Shown here piece after piece: positions 46,756 through 60,296 of a stretch of 64,000 nucleotides of DNA (positions are counted from its first letter, which is position 1; each line of letters opens with the position of its first letter). A program made the position numbers and the translations under genes. Origin of the DNA: Lotus japonicus (lineage: Eukaryota; Streptophyta; Magnoliopsida; Fabales; Fabaceae); NCBI RefSeq assembly GCF_012489685.1, contig NC_080046.1, positions 47,579,176 through 47,643,175 of the forward strand. Direction: 5' to 3'. The notes under the pieces are model-generated. The model searched no databases. It was given only the letters and a program-made list of their open reading frames with translations, and had not been told where the DNA came from.

Positions 46756-47935
46756 CTAACTAGAAACATTCACAACAATTAGACTTCGCACATTATGGAT
46801 GCTATCTAACCAGACAAGTAATGAGATGAGCACAATTCCCTTTGGTAGTTTCTCACCAATGATGTTGACCACAAAATACTTGTTCTCATTCAATAATTTT
46901 AAGGAAAATGTCTCAATTTGGCAACACAGTTGTTGTGTAATTGGAGGTTGCAGTCCCAACATTTGTGATTGTTCTATGAAAGACATCACTTAAAGATGTC
47001 ATAGGCTCAACAACAACAACAAGTGTAAGATGATTATAATTCCTCACTAAAGATCCATCACGAGCTCGAGAGCAAGAGATACTTTCTCCAAATATGATTT
47101 TGATTGTTTGATTATCATATCCCAAATTGCACAACAATTGCACATAGTCCTCCTTATGAATGTCATATATAAGGCCAAGATCAAGAGCTTTCTCAGGGTT
47201 ACCATGCTCTGACCTATAAGCACATTCACCAATTTGATCCTCATTATTAGAACCATTTGTGGGTCTTGTTGTGGTCATGATGGCAGGTTTAATTGTTGTT
47301 GGTGACCAATCCAAGTGAAAAGATTTCACGAAAGCAGCTATTGCAGCATCATGAGGATATGACATAGAGGTTTAAGGTAATATGTTATACTGTACAGATC
47401 TGGTGTCTTGAGGAATATGAGAGGGTGAAGAATTTGAAGGGTAGGCAGTCAAGATCTATAATCCAGGAGCATTAATATATAGTTTGAAAATTTATGGATT
47501 AGCCACCATTGGGGCAACATGATGTTCAGTTGTCTCACTACTGAGGATTTTAGTTTTTCGATTCTCTGGTGATGTCGCATAAGCTTCTACAACAACATAC
47601 TCATGCGAATACAATTGCACAAATGGAAAAGGAGAAACTTCAGTTGTGGAATCAGCTCCATCCTCACTGTGATTAGATATCGCTTGGATTACACCACGTG
47701 TTCCATTAATATACGCTTCATAAGGGCAAGCCTCATTATGATCACAAAACGGAATTTTACCTTTGATTGATTCTTGTGATTGTTGCATGATGATGGGGAA
47801 TTTGGTGCCATTTGAAGGGGTGGTGTTGATCGAAATCCCAGTTAAAGTTTCTTCATTCCCAAGAACCACCTTGTCGACGAACTTACGACCAATGGTTCTC
47901 GCTGCAACCGAAAGTACCTTGTCGACGAATTTATC
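46756..47935 (-). pseudogene. Subtilase pseudogene A, C-terminal half
   Basis: Read on the minus strand from about 47935 this follows a plant subtilisin-like serine protease (S8): FVDKVVLGN..TLTGISINT (protease-associated insert), then GKIPFCDHNEACPYEA, then HVAPMVANP, APG..ILTAYPS, TSMSYPH around the catalytic serine (usual TSMSCPH), VKSFHLDWSPTTIKPAIMTT and the fibronectin-III-like tail ending VVNVSS before a stop. In-frame stops and frame changes lie near 47490, 47445 and 46915. The N-terminal half with the catalytic Asp and His is missing. It is not functional. Confidence 0.85.
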
Positions 47936-48065
47936 TCTATCTCTTTGTGTGCACGTATGCGTGCAACGTGCGTGTGGCGTAGCTATATGTGTGTGTGTGT
48001 GTGAAATATCACTTATTTCAACAGTAATTATCGTTAAGTTATTATATTTAATATTATTTTATAAA

Positions 48066-48110
48066 GTAACTCATTACTACAATGATGTACACTCATTACT
48101 ACAATGATGT
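48066..48110. repeat. Short tandem repeat, 22-bp unit twice
   Basis: The unit ACTCATTACTACAATGATGTAC occurs twice in direct succession, just upstream of the start of subtilase pseudogene B. A (GT)n run lies nearby at 47986-48001. Confidence 0.75.
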
Positions 48111-48162
48111 ACAATTTTTATGGTCAGTCATATATACACATTGTCAAATTCACTCAATTATA

Positions 48163-49776
48163 ATGGCCAAGCATGTGTCCAAGACCAACTTTGTTTCCTG
48201 CATCTCATTAATTATTACGTACATACTATTTTCCTTGTCATGTGAACCTGCTGATCAAAATTCAACACATCCCATAGGGTATACGCAAGGTTTTAAAATT
48301 GCGGTTGTGGTCGCGTTGCGATTTTCGCGATAACGAATATTACGGTTGCTGAGATATGTGTTGCGGTGTGAATGGATCACAATTTTTCACAAATTATGTT
48401 AAAAATTTCATAATTTAAGTGAAAAAATTATATTATTTATAACTTATATTATACATCACAAAAATAACTTATAAACTATACAATAACTCATACTTTAAAA
48501 AAAAAACTCATATTATGTATTTCAAAATTTCATAAGATGTTAAAAAGTAGACAAAATAATTAGAAAATGATAAATATGAATAAATTACATAATTACACAT
48601 TCGATTAATACCAGGTCACCTAATTATGGGTAAATCTATTAATGATTCGACCAACACCGTAAGAAAAAAAAACATATCAATTAACCAAACAACGTAGTTC
48701 ACATGATTTCCTCAACCAACCAGATTAAATCACACGGATCATGGCCATAAATTTTGGGAGATAAGAAAATAAAAATATAAAAAAATAACAACCCAAGACC
48801 CACTTTACCAAATCAAAGTCTCTCTCCCCTCTCAACAAGTCAATAACCATCGTAAATATTTTCAGCAGCAGAGTAGGTCGGCCTCTTTCTTTCCTCTCCT
48901 TCTCTCCCAAAGAAATAAAAAAAAGCCACAGATCCCATGGCCAAACAACATATCTGAAGAGATTTAAGGGTGGGTTATGGTTACTTTACCTCACCACCTC
49001 ACCTCAAGGACGAAGATGGTGAAGAAGAGAAGATTGAAGAGCGTCATGGGCGGTGGTTCTGCGCTTGTCGGAGCACGACGATGGTCTCGTCTAACGGTCT
49101 TAGAAAGCTAGAGGAAGATAGGAACTCAAGAAGATAGAGGTCTCAGAGCCGGAGGAAGTTAGGAACACGTTATTGGTTATGAAAACAAGAGTTTTGGGCA
49201 AAACATATTGTTACAGTAAAATTGTTGTTACAAGGCTTCTGTTGCGAATGATACACTGTTACGTCGGGGACGATACATGTGATTTCGATTAGCTCCAAGA
49301 AACCGTTTCGTATCGGTAACGATAGTCGCCAATACCCTTACATCTCTGGCGATATTTGAATATCGTTCCGATATTTAGAACCTTGGGTATATGGGCTTAT
49401 TGCCGACCACACCATCATATTCTCCCACCTCCCACTATCTCACAATACTGCAACAAGTAATGGCTAGCAATGCTTCCTTGATATGGAGCTACACTACAAT
49501 CTTCAATGGCTTAATGGCTTTGTTGCTATGCTGAGTAATCAAGAAAGAGACCAACTAAGCAAGATGGAAGGTGTTGTGTCTGTTTTTCCAAGAAAACCTA
49601 TGCACACACAAAAAACAAAATCTTGGGACTTCATTGGGCTTACTCGGTACCTTAAAAGAAGTGACTTTGAGAATGACATTGTGATTGGAGTCATTAACAC
49701 TAATATCTAGCCAGAATCACAATCATTTAGTGATAAAAATGATCAACCTGTTCCCATGAAGTGGAACAACGTACAC
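48163..49776 (+). pseudogene. Subtilase pseudogene B, N-terminal part, split by a hAT-like element
   Basis: It starts at an ATG (48163) with MAKHVSKTNF and a hydrophobic signal segment. It is interrupted at 48286 by a 1.1-kb insertion and resumes at about 49386 with the propeptide (YMG-like, Y.TIFNGL) and KMEGVVSVFPRK, then DFIGL and the equivalent of the catalytic Asp segment (IGVINTNI followed by a stop, where functional copies have DTG). The frame shifts several times, and homology ends near KWNN at 49770. It lacks the His and Ser regions. Pseudogene A, in opposite orientation next to it, carries the complementary C-terminal half. Confidence 0.85.
48286..49385. mobile_element. hAT-like non-autonomous element inside subtilase pseudogene B
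   Basis: The inserted 1.1 kb begins CAAGGTTTTAAAATTG and ends TATTTAGAACCTTG, imperfect inverted repeats. It is flanked by GGTATACG and GGTATATG, an 8-bp target duplication with one change. The insertion interrupts the subtilase frame at the position equivalent to the VYMG motif in the intact-looking relative at 51560. No transposase frame is evident. Confidence 0.72.
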
Positions 49777-50600
49777 TGCAATCGAGAGGGGATCTTGTCT
49801 TCTCCTTATGGGTTTGGTTCGTTGTTGGGAGAAATTAGGTTTTTAAGGGAGAGGGGATGGGAATTAGTCTTTGTGTGTGGTCATGTGTGAGTGTGTTTTA
49901 TGGATTTGTATTCGTTTTCCATTTTTTGAGTGAGTATGATATGAGGATAAAGATGAAGGAGATGAAGTCGCTTGTAAGATGAAAAAGAGGACAAAAATGG
50001 TTTTGATTTCTAAGCTTTTAATTTTATGGGTTTTGGGTTTAATGATAGAGAAAATGATGAAGATGATGGAAGAAGAAGATGGAGATGATGAATTTTCTTA
50101 TTATTATTTTTTTAATTATTTTTTTGGTTTAATACATATTTGTCCTAAAAAACTTAATTTTTTTGACGGAAAACTGTCTGGGAACTAAAACTTTCGATGG
50201 AAGGTAGCGTCGGGAAGGAAAAATACAATTTTTAAAGTTTAAGGACCCTGATCGCACATATAGATAAAGTGACGATCAAAAATGCTATTAAGCAAAAAAA
50301 AATACTAAACCTTTTAGCCTTGTCATGACTAATGGCATACCTCAAACCTTTTAGCATTTCTCTTTTTTTGATTACGTTAATGAAAGTTGTTTCTAACCAT
50401 ATATAAAAATAAAGCATTTAATATTATTAATTAATTTTATCTCTTAATTGATTTTGACATTGATTTCTTTATAACTATTAAGTTTAAACAGTTATTTATT
50501 TAAATTATTCATATATTTATAGCTGTATAGTTTAATATGAATCATTTTATATTAAAATTTTAAAACCTTCTTTAGGTTAAAGTTGTAAAAGTCAAACTAA
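49777..50600. other. Intergenic, possible Mutator-like remnant
   Basis: No gene. Sequence 50110-50290 (TTTAATACATATTTGTCC, GGACCCTGATCGCACA, ATGCTATTAAGC) resembles the terminal wording of the Mutator-like elements, but I cannot find a matching opposite end. Confidence 0.35.
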
Positions 50601-50875
50601 GGCCCCGTTTGGAAGAGCTTATTTGAGTTTATCTGATAGCATAAGTTCTTATGTCAGTGTTTGGGAGAGCTTATGCAAACAACTTACAGCCTACCATAAG
50701 CTGTTTTGAACTTATTTTTATAAGCTATTCAGGATAACTTATGAAAAAGAGCTTATGCTTATATATAGCTTATTTTCAATTTATTTCAATACATATTTTT
50801 AAAATAGCTTATGAATATGCGCTTATGTCATAAGCGTCATAAATGCTTAATTAAGCTGTGTTTCCAAACGGGGCC
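50601..50875. mobile_element. Tourist/Harbinger-like MITE
   Basis: A 275-bp element with ends GGCCCCGTTTGGAAGAGCTTA and TTTCCAAACGGGGCC, flanked by the 3-bp duplication TAA on both sides. The interior is rich in AGCTTAT/ATAAGCT inverted words and has no coding capacity. TAA (TWA-type) duplications fit PIF/Harbinger-derived MITEs. Confidence 0.8.
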
Positions 50876-50878
50876 TAA

Positions 50879-51466
50879 AGCTATAATCAAAATAGCATCT
50901 TCCTTCATGACAAAAAAAGTCATAGTATTAATTTGGGGATTTGTTTTTGTTAATTAAATTAGAGTTTTTTTTTACAGTAATTGGTTTTATTTTTGTTAAT
51001 TATATTAAATTTTTTGATGTGTTATTTAATTTTTTTAAAATCCACCTAATCATCATTAACATAGTTAGCAGGTCAAATCATCACTCGCCAGAGTACCGGG
51101 CTCCGATGGGGACTTGCTCCATACGTTTTACCTAATGGATGATCTTTTGCAAAATGTTTTACGGTGATGGACCTAGTTCAAACGGCAAGACAAACACAAG
51201 GACCGATTTGAGAATCAAGCCTTAAATTAATATAATGTTTAATATTATTAATTAATTAATTTATCATAATTGTTGATTTCAACATTAAATTCTTTATAAT
51301 ATTTTGTATATTATATTGAATGTAGCATTTAAAACTTGTCAAAATAAAAAAATCTCTTGTAACAAAAAAATCAAAGTGTTTAATTGTAAAAAAGATGTGT
51401 ATATATTCGCACCGGAGTGGGTAGTCATTGTGTAGCATTCACTCTCTTTATTTGGAGAACCATTGC
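50879..51466. other. Intergenic upstream of subtilase pseudogene C
   Basis: AT-rich apart from a short GC-richer block (51075-51125). No gene or element border is supported. Confidence 0.4.
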
Positions 51467-54035
<2,569 letters not shown>

Positions 54036-54094
54036 AAAATCTTATTTTGATAATAACAATTTTATAGTAGAAGTTTCATTGAAAATTTAACTAC

Positions 54095-55489
54095 TGTTGA
54101 AAGATTTTTTTACCACTCTACGTTGAATCTCTCAAGAATCAATTGTAGTATAGTAAAGGGTTTTGTCGTATCCACAGGGAGGTGTAATACTTATGCCGTT
54201 CAATAGCTAACGGACTTAAATGATGGTTTACAAATATATTGGGTGTTTGTTTAAAAACATAAAAACATAAATAAAGAAGATAAAAGAGTTGGATTCACCA
54301 AGGTAGATAGTTTTGCTGAGATTAGAGTTTCGTTGTCTGACCTCTATGTATTCTATTGATTCACATACAAATATAGTTCTATGAAATTGATTCCTCCCAC
54401 CATTTCTTATCTTACTACCCAGTCCCCCGGCGTAGAAGATTATCAACTCAGCTATATTAACCCTCAATCCCTTGATCGATTAACAATAGTGAGTAGCATT
54501 AAGCATGGATGTTTGAATGGACTAATGATCTAACCCTATCCCTAGACCTTAGAATCATTAGATGATTTTACCTATTTCAGGTTTAAATAGCTAGTTCCCA
54601 CCATCCTATTAAACCTAAATTCATGTTCTAGGTGATCAATCCAAAACAAGCATAAAGCACAAGGTAAAATCATTGAATCATGGCAAAGATACATATGATT
54701 AACTCTAGTTCAGACTCAAGAACGTTTGAGTTCCCTACACAAGTTTGAATCAATCAAAATACCCAAGGGGATCAACCTAAGATATAGCATGAAGCAAAAG
54801 AGAAAACCATTGATTCTTTAACATAGAAACATCAAATTTGCATGAAAGGAAATCAAATAGATTACATGAGCATCAAAACAACTAGTTCTAATCCCAACAA
54901 ATGAGAAATTAGCTATCCATTTCCATGGATAGCTTTACAATCATAAAAGAGAAGAAGAACGATGAAAAACCGAATCCGTGACGGTTCCCCGGCGATGAAA
55001 CCGGCTCCAAAGCCTTCTCTCTAGCCTCCTAGACCTTCCTTGATGATCTCCTTCAAGTTCTCTCTGTTTGGGTTCTGTTCTAAGTCTCCAAAATCGAGTT
55101 TTTTTTTGAAACTGAAGAAAAATCCTTTTATAATGATTTCTGCATCTGTGCAGAGTGTTGGGCGCCCCTTTATGGGCGCTGGGCGCCCAGTTACTTCAAG
55201 GTTGGGTTTCTGGAACCGCCATAGGCGCTGGGCGGCCACTGACAAGCGCTGGGCACCTTGATGATCCAAAAATTCTTCAAGTCTCATGAAAATATACATT
55301 TTTCCTTGAGAACTTAGACCCTACATCAAAATTTGAGAATATAATCAATCATAAAACACATTTGAGCTTAATTCTCAATCAAATAACAAATTCCAATCAA
55401 GATGAGGAGAACTAATAAGGATTTCTCATGAATCACTTAAGATAAGTGCCTAAAATGAATTCAAATATACGTAAAAATGGCACTTATCA
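54095..55489 (-). mobile_element. 3' LTR of a Gypsy-type element (minus strand)
   Basis: On the minus strand the LTR would start TGATAAGTGCCATTTTTACG (55489), directly preceded by a G-rich polypurine tract (TTGGGGGGAGT, 55490-55500). It would end near ...CTTTCAACA at 54095, after a segment reading CCCTGTGGATACGACAAAACC. That layout is typical of plant Ty3/gypsy LTRs. No second LTR is in the window. Borders are inferred from TG..CA and the polypurine tract. Confidence 0.65.
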
Positions 55490-57729
55490 ACTCCCCCCAA
55501 CTTAGCACTTTGTTTGTCCTCAAACAAAAGGTAAAGACTTTAATCAAACAAGCATGACTAAAACTTTTTCAAAGCTCAATTTGCAAGATTTCACAAAGAT
55601 TGAATCAATGATTCAAAAGAGAAACATGATGCCCACAAGAGAATGCATAACATTAATACAACTACTTATTCAACCTAGAACTCAATAGACATACAATCAA
55701 TTACTCTTGATCAGGGAATCACTCAATCAAGCCAAGATATAGCATGTAAATCAGGCAAGGTCTGTGTTTCACTCATATGCATCACTGAATCACAGAAGTC
55801 AAGATTGTTACCTGTCTCTTCAATCATCAAAGTCACATGTGCAATCAAGGATCACTAAGGACTTTTAAAGGTTGTAACGAGGCTAGGCTTCAAAGAGTTT
55901 GGTTTTTCAAGATATGCAAAGAAACTCAACAAGGAAAGAGATCAATCACACTTCACTTCACTCCTCTCAACTTGCTTCAAACCAACTCTCATTCACCATT
56001 TTCAATTCAACTCAACCCTTTGTTTTTCATCAATCTCTTCTTTATTCTCTTTTTGTTCTTTTTTTTTTCTTTCTCTTTTTGCATTTTTTTTCTTTGGAAG
56101 CATGCACATATTTGACAATATTTACAAAGAGATTGGATTCAAATCACATAAAAACTTTAGCACAAAAGCCTTCTCCCCCCAACTTGCAAACAACCCACAC
56201 TAAGAATGCTCTCTTTGCTTATTAAGCTTAGGAAAGTCATTGTTTTTCTTTTAGGCTTAAGGGTCATAATCATGAACAAAACACAAATCTTCAAATTTCA
56301 GGCTCAAAGGGGTAACAAATGGATTTTAATTGGCATAGGTAGGCTATTTGGCTAAGTAGCTATATATACAGAACAAAACATGCCTTGATCCTTTCCTAGA
56401 AATTCCATGCAACCAATGTTTGTAAGAGACTCAAACAAAGTTAACCATATAATTCAGTGATGTTCTCTCAACTCACAGTGTATAGGAACACTCCCTCACA
56501 GGCTAAAAAGTTTCAAATAACCCTGATTTTCAAGTAATTTTCATGTTATGCTTCAAGAATTCCAAGTAAATCATGCAATCATATCAAGTCATGGTATCAA
56601 TGAGTGCAAGCACAATTTCAATCATGGAATCATTCATTTCCGTACCATATATCAAGCAATTCTTACAATAGTCATGCAAGTATTGAAACAGTCAGAGAAT
56701 CATGGAAATCCGAGACACAAGTGCTATATATAAAACTATACTATTAAAAAGACACTAAAAACAAAGTGAAAAGGACTCCCTCATGATGTGAATGCTTTGA
56801 ACCCAAGCTCTCTACTTATATCATTGATCTCTCTCTCCCTCCATGAGAATTGGACTGTCCTCAGGCCAAATTGTATGATTCTTTTGTTAATCTGCCTTAC
56901 AGTCACTGGAAAAACATATTAGAGTTCAAGGGATAAATGAGAAAATAAAAGCATTGAAACAATTCCAACCCTAGTCCATATGAAAATAGACTTAAAGAGC
57001 TTTCCATAGAGTGGTCATTTGCTCAAATCCGATAAGAATTGAAGAAGTTATGCTCGTTTGAAGAAAAGAGTGTAGTGTTGTCATTGAGATATCGCTGAGC
57101 ACTCTCTGAGATGCGCTGAGCGACCTGCAGCAGTGTTTTAGGCCGCTGGACGGCTTCTGAGGCCCGCTGGGCGGCCTATACCAGTAAAAAAAACAGCAAC
57201 TCTCAACATTTACCACCAAATCCTATTCTAAGCAAAATTATCACCTTTTGTTCTTCATCAAAACCATCTAAGTGATCATTAAAACCTGTAGCAATGGATT
57301 CCAAACATCTTTTTCATTCAAATCTCCAAAATCTAAGAATCAAATTGGCACATGTATCCAAAACTCAAATTCTCTTTAATCACAAGTGAACATACCAAAA
57401 TGTGAGATTTAAACTTTTCAAGCAAACCAATTGATGTATTCACACTCATTTGTCATTTGAAACATGTTCAGACCTTGTGATTCAACATCCATGCCCAATT
57501 TATCAAAAATTCACACTTCTAGGCTTCAAGGGCAAGTTTTCATGCTTTTCACAACTCAAAATGTCATATTTTGATGTGATCATTTCTAGAACATGCAATT
57601 CACTCCAAACACATACAAAGGCCCTCAGAAACTTGTGCATAACTTAAGATTAGAAATTGAAGCATATTTAGCACATAAGTCATTTCAAGTTCAAATATGG
57701 TCAAATTTCATTAGTTCACAACTCAATAC
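55490..57729 (-). mobile_element. Internal non-coding region of the Gypsy element, interrupted on its upstream side
   Basis: Following the polypurine tract, this sequence has only short frames. It is rich in the wording seen before LTRs of large plant Gypsy elements (GTTTGAGGACAAACAAAGTG on the minus strand at 55510; a similar TGAGGACAGTCC near 56850). No gag or pol domain is visible. At 57730 the LTR of a Copia element begins, so the Copia element inserted into the Gypsy interior. Confidence 0.55.
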
Positions 57730-58937
57730 TGAAGGTATAAAAAACGGTAGTAAGGGGGGGTTTGAATAACGTTTTCAAGATAAAGCTTCCACCTTAAAGA
57801 TTTTGACAAATCTTTCGAGAACTTAAGTGCTAAAGATAAGAGATAGAAAAGCACACAAGGATTTTATCCTGGTTCACTTGATAAATCACTCAAGCTACTC
57901 CAGTCCACCCGTTAAGGTGATTTCTTCCTTCTTAGAATGAAGGCAATCCACTAATCAGGTAAGAGTTACAACTGCACTTGAAACCTACAAGTGACTAACA
58001 ATTACACTGACTTAGCTCACACTAAGATTCACTCTCTTAGTCTTCTCTAGGATCCGATCAACCTTGATATCCTAAAGGAACTAAACAAACTGTTTATCAA
58101 AGAATTGTTTACAAGAGATTTGCTTCTAAAAAGCTAATAGTAAACACAATGAATTTCAGATGAAAGAAAGCTTAGAAGAATTTGAATTTGTCTTGCGCGT
58201 ATGTGAATGCTTCTAGACTCTTCTTTCAGTCTTCAGCCTCTTTTTATACTCCAAGGATTAGGGTTGAATGTTGCATGGGAAATGCTACCGTTGGAGGGCA
58301 ATTCTGGAAAATCCAGCTTCTGCTGTGTCTGAGACTGTTAGGTAGGTCGTCAGGAAGGTACAGTTGCTTTTGTACTTGGATAGCGACTTGACCTTAAAAC
58401 CTAGGAGACTTCTGATCAGGGGAATGCTTCATGTTGGAACTTGTGAAGCCGGTTGATCAGAGTCAGAGGGAAAGCCCAGATCCTCTGACCATTGTATCTT
58501 CTGATTCTGAACTCAGAGGGAAGTACATGGTCTTCAGAGTATCTAGCTTCTGAACATCAGAGTTTTCACTATTCAGCTTCTGGATCTTCAGAGTCTTCTA
58601 CACCATCAGAACATCTGAACCTTCAGTGTTTCTTGGTTATCAGACTTTCTGGATTTTCAGAACTTCTAGTGACTGAGTCCATATCAGAGTTTGTATAACT
58701 TCAGAACTTCTGAAGCTTTTCCAATGTTCATACTGAACATGGTGAATGCGAAAGCGTTGCTTGGGGCATTCTTTAAGTACAGTGCTTCTGATTTGTGTGA
58801 GATTGAGTAGAGGTCAGAGCCTGTAAATAGCACACTCAGAAAAACACGTTAGAGTACCATAATTGTTCATATCAAAAGGTTAACTTGTAATCATCAAAAC
58901 ATAGAGTTGTACTACTAGATCAAAACTTGATCTTACA
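57730..58937 (-). mobile_element. 3' LTR of the Sirevirus-type Copia element
   Basis: On the minus strand the LTR starts TGTAAGATCAAGTTTTGATC at 58937, immediately after the polypurine tract AAAAAGGGGGAGAT (58938-58951). It ends ...TTTTATACCTTCA at 57730 (TG..CA). It is about 1208 bp. It is rich in TCAGAA/TTCTGA words and resembles the solo LTR at 52303-53542. The 5' LTR lies beyond the window. Confidence 0.85.
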
Positions 58938-58951
58938 ATCTCCCCCTTTTT
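58938..58951 (-). other. Polypurine tract of the Copia element
   Basis: On the minus strand AAAAAGGGGGAGAT directly precedes the TG of the 3' LTR. This is the primer site for plus-strand DNA synthesis in LTR retrotransposons, and it fixes the LTR border. Confidence 0.8.
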
Positions 58952-59642
58952 GATGATGACAAAACTAAGATTTTTGATGAACAATTCTTAAACAATAAAC
59001 TGAATTCACTCAGAGTTTAGGGATATAGAATGAAACTTATCCTGATGTGAATAGTTTAGTTTGCCCAATCTGAATTCAAGTCACTGCTTGATTCTGAGCT
59101 TAGCTCCCCCTGAATCTAATACTTGATGAAAACGTTAGTAAAGTCTAGATTCTGAGCTAAAAAATATAAGAGTTCAGAGTGAAAATTTTATGACATAGAT
59201 AAATAAGAATGATCAGAGCGCATAAGTTATCAGAGTCAAACTAATATCACTTCAGAAGAAGTGAAATGTATTCCTTGTATTTGCCCAGTGACACATCTAT
59301 GGTCATAAAGGTGGAACTCTTAAATTCTCCAAAAGAAAAATAAATCCCACTAACACATCTTACACATCAAAAACTGGATGTACTCCCCCTTTTTGTCATA
59401 AGCAAAAAGTGTAGGGTGTGAAAAACTTAGCTTGAAGTACAAGGTACTCCCCCTTAGAGAAGGTCTAAGTTTTAAGAAAATTAAAACGATGCAAGAATCA
59501 GAGTTAGGCGAATTAAAGAGAAGAGTTAATGCACAAAAAGAACGTTTACCACCGGCCAAGGGAGTAAAGACAAGGGTCAGTTACCAAGAACTTAACCTCG
59601 AGAAACTGTAGGAGCATTAACTTTCAGAGAGAAAGTGAAGCC

Positions 59643-59650
59643 TATATAAA
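59643..59650 (+). promoter_or_regulatory. TATA box of the antisense gene
   Basis: TATATAAA at 59643-59650 is a strong plant TATA match, 55 bp before the ATG at 59705. Transcription would start near 59675-59680, leaving a leader of about 25-30 nt and excluding an upstream ATG at 59654. Confidence 0.6.
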
Positions 59651-59704
59651 GCAATGGAGAAGGGGGTAAGCTTCACAACTCGAGCAATATCATAACAGAG
59701 AAAA

Positions 59705-60097
59705 ATGGCATCAAACATGATCGCATTAGAAGAGCTGAGAAAGAGAGCCTTTAAGGAGGACTTGTTCCTTAACATTAGGCATCCAGAGGGTACAACAACC
59801 ATCTCAGAGCTAACACGGACACTGCTGGAGGAGGACCTGCGTCCAGAGTTGAAGAAAGACTTGAGGGAATTTCTTGCCTTCGTGGAGGAAGTGCAAGAAC
59901 TCAGCCAGCTTGAACTAAAGCTGCTGGAAGAGAAAGAAATTATAGAAAAAAAGCTCAAGACTTCAGAAGAAATTCTGGAGAGGGATGAGCAGATTGTCAA
60001 TCTTAACAACATCCAGTATTCACTGGATCGTCTGGAGAGGGAGAGGTCAGAGCAGCGCCAGGAGTGCAGAAGAATGAGGAGGGATCCTCCATTCTAA
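59705..60097 (+). CDS. Antisense coiled-coil ORF carried in the Copia element, 130 aa
   Basis: An intact frame on the strand opposite to the retrotransposon genes, between the 3' LTR and the envelope-like ORF. The ATG has a good context (AAAAATGGC). The protein is very charged: MASNMIALEELRKRAF, then LTRTLLEEDLRPELKKD, then a long Leu/Glu/Lys-rich stretch (about residues 55-115) predicted to be a coiled coil, ending RMRRDPPF. It has no membrane segment, signal peptide or catalytic motif. A TATA box (59643) and an AATAAA signal (60148-60153) frame it as a complete small transcription unit. I do not recognise the family. It could be an element-encoded accessory gene or a captured host fragment. 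Confidence 0.55.
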   Translation: MASNMIALEELRKRAFKEDLFLNIRHPEGTTTISELTRTLLEEDLRPELKKDLREFLAFVEEVQELSQLELKLLEEKEIIEKKLKTSEEILERDEQIVNLNNIQYSLDRLERERSEQRQECRRMRRDPPF

Positions 60098-60147
60098 GAT
60101 TTTTAGGGAAAAGAAGAACGTGTATGATGTAAATGCAGTTTATTATG

Positions 60148-60153
60148 AATAAA
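60148..60153 (+). terminator. Polyadenylation signal of the antisense gene
   Basis: AATAAA lies 51 bp after the stop codon of the antisense ORF, in the right orientation, followed by a T-rich (AT)n stretch at 60178-60193. Confidence 0.5.
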
Positions 60154-60296
60154 GAAAATTTTGCAAACATAATGTCAGATATATATATATATGTATGATG
60201 TGCACAAATAAATAACGGAAAGACAAGACAAAATAATAAAAAAAAACGTAAAGAGAGTAAGACTAGGGTAAGAAGAAAAACGAAGAGATCCTAAGA

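Noticed and set aside
55021..55299. Open frames in the Gypsy LTR (with WGAP/RWAP-like words)
   Set aside because: They lie within the LTR, derive from GGGCGCC/CGCTGGGCG repeats, and have no domain.
59617..60012. 131-codon minus-strand frame, serine-rich
   Set aside because: It is the shadow of the plus-strand coiled-coil ORF. It has no leader or domain, while the plus strand has TATA and AATAAA signals in register.
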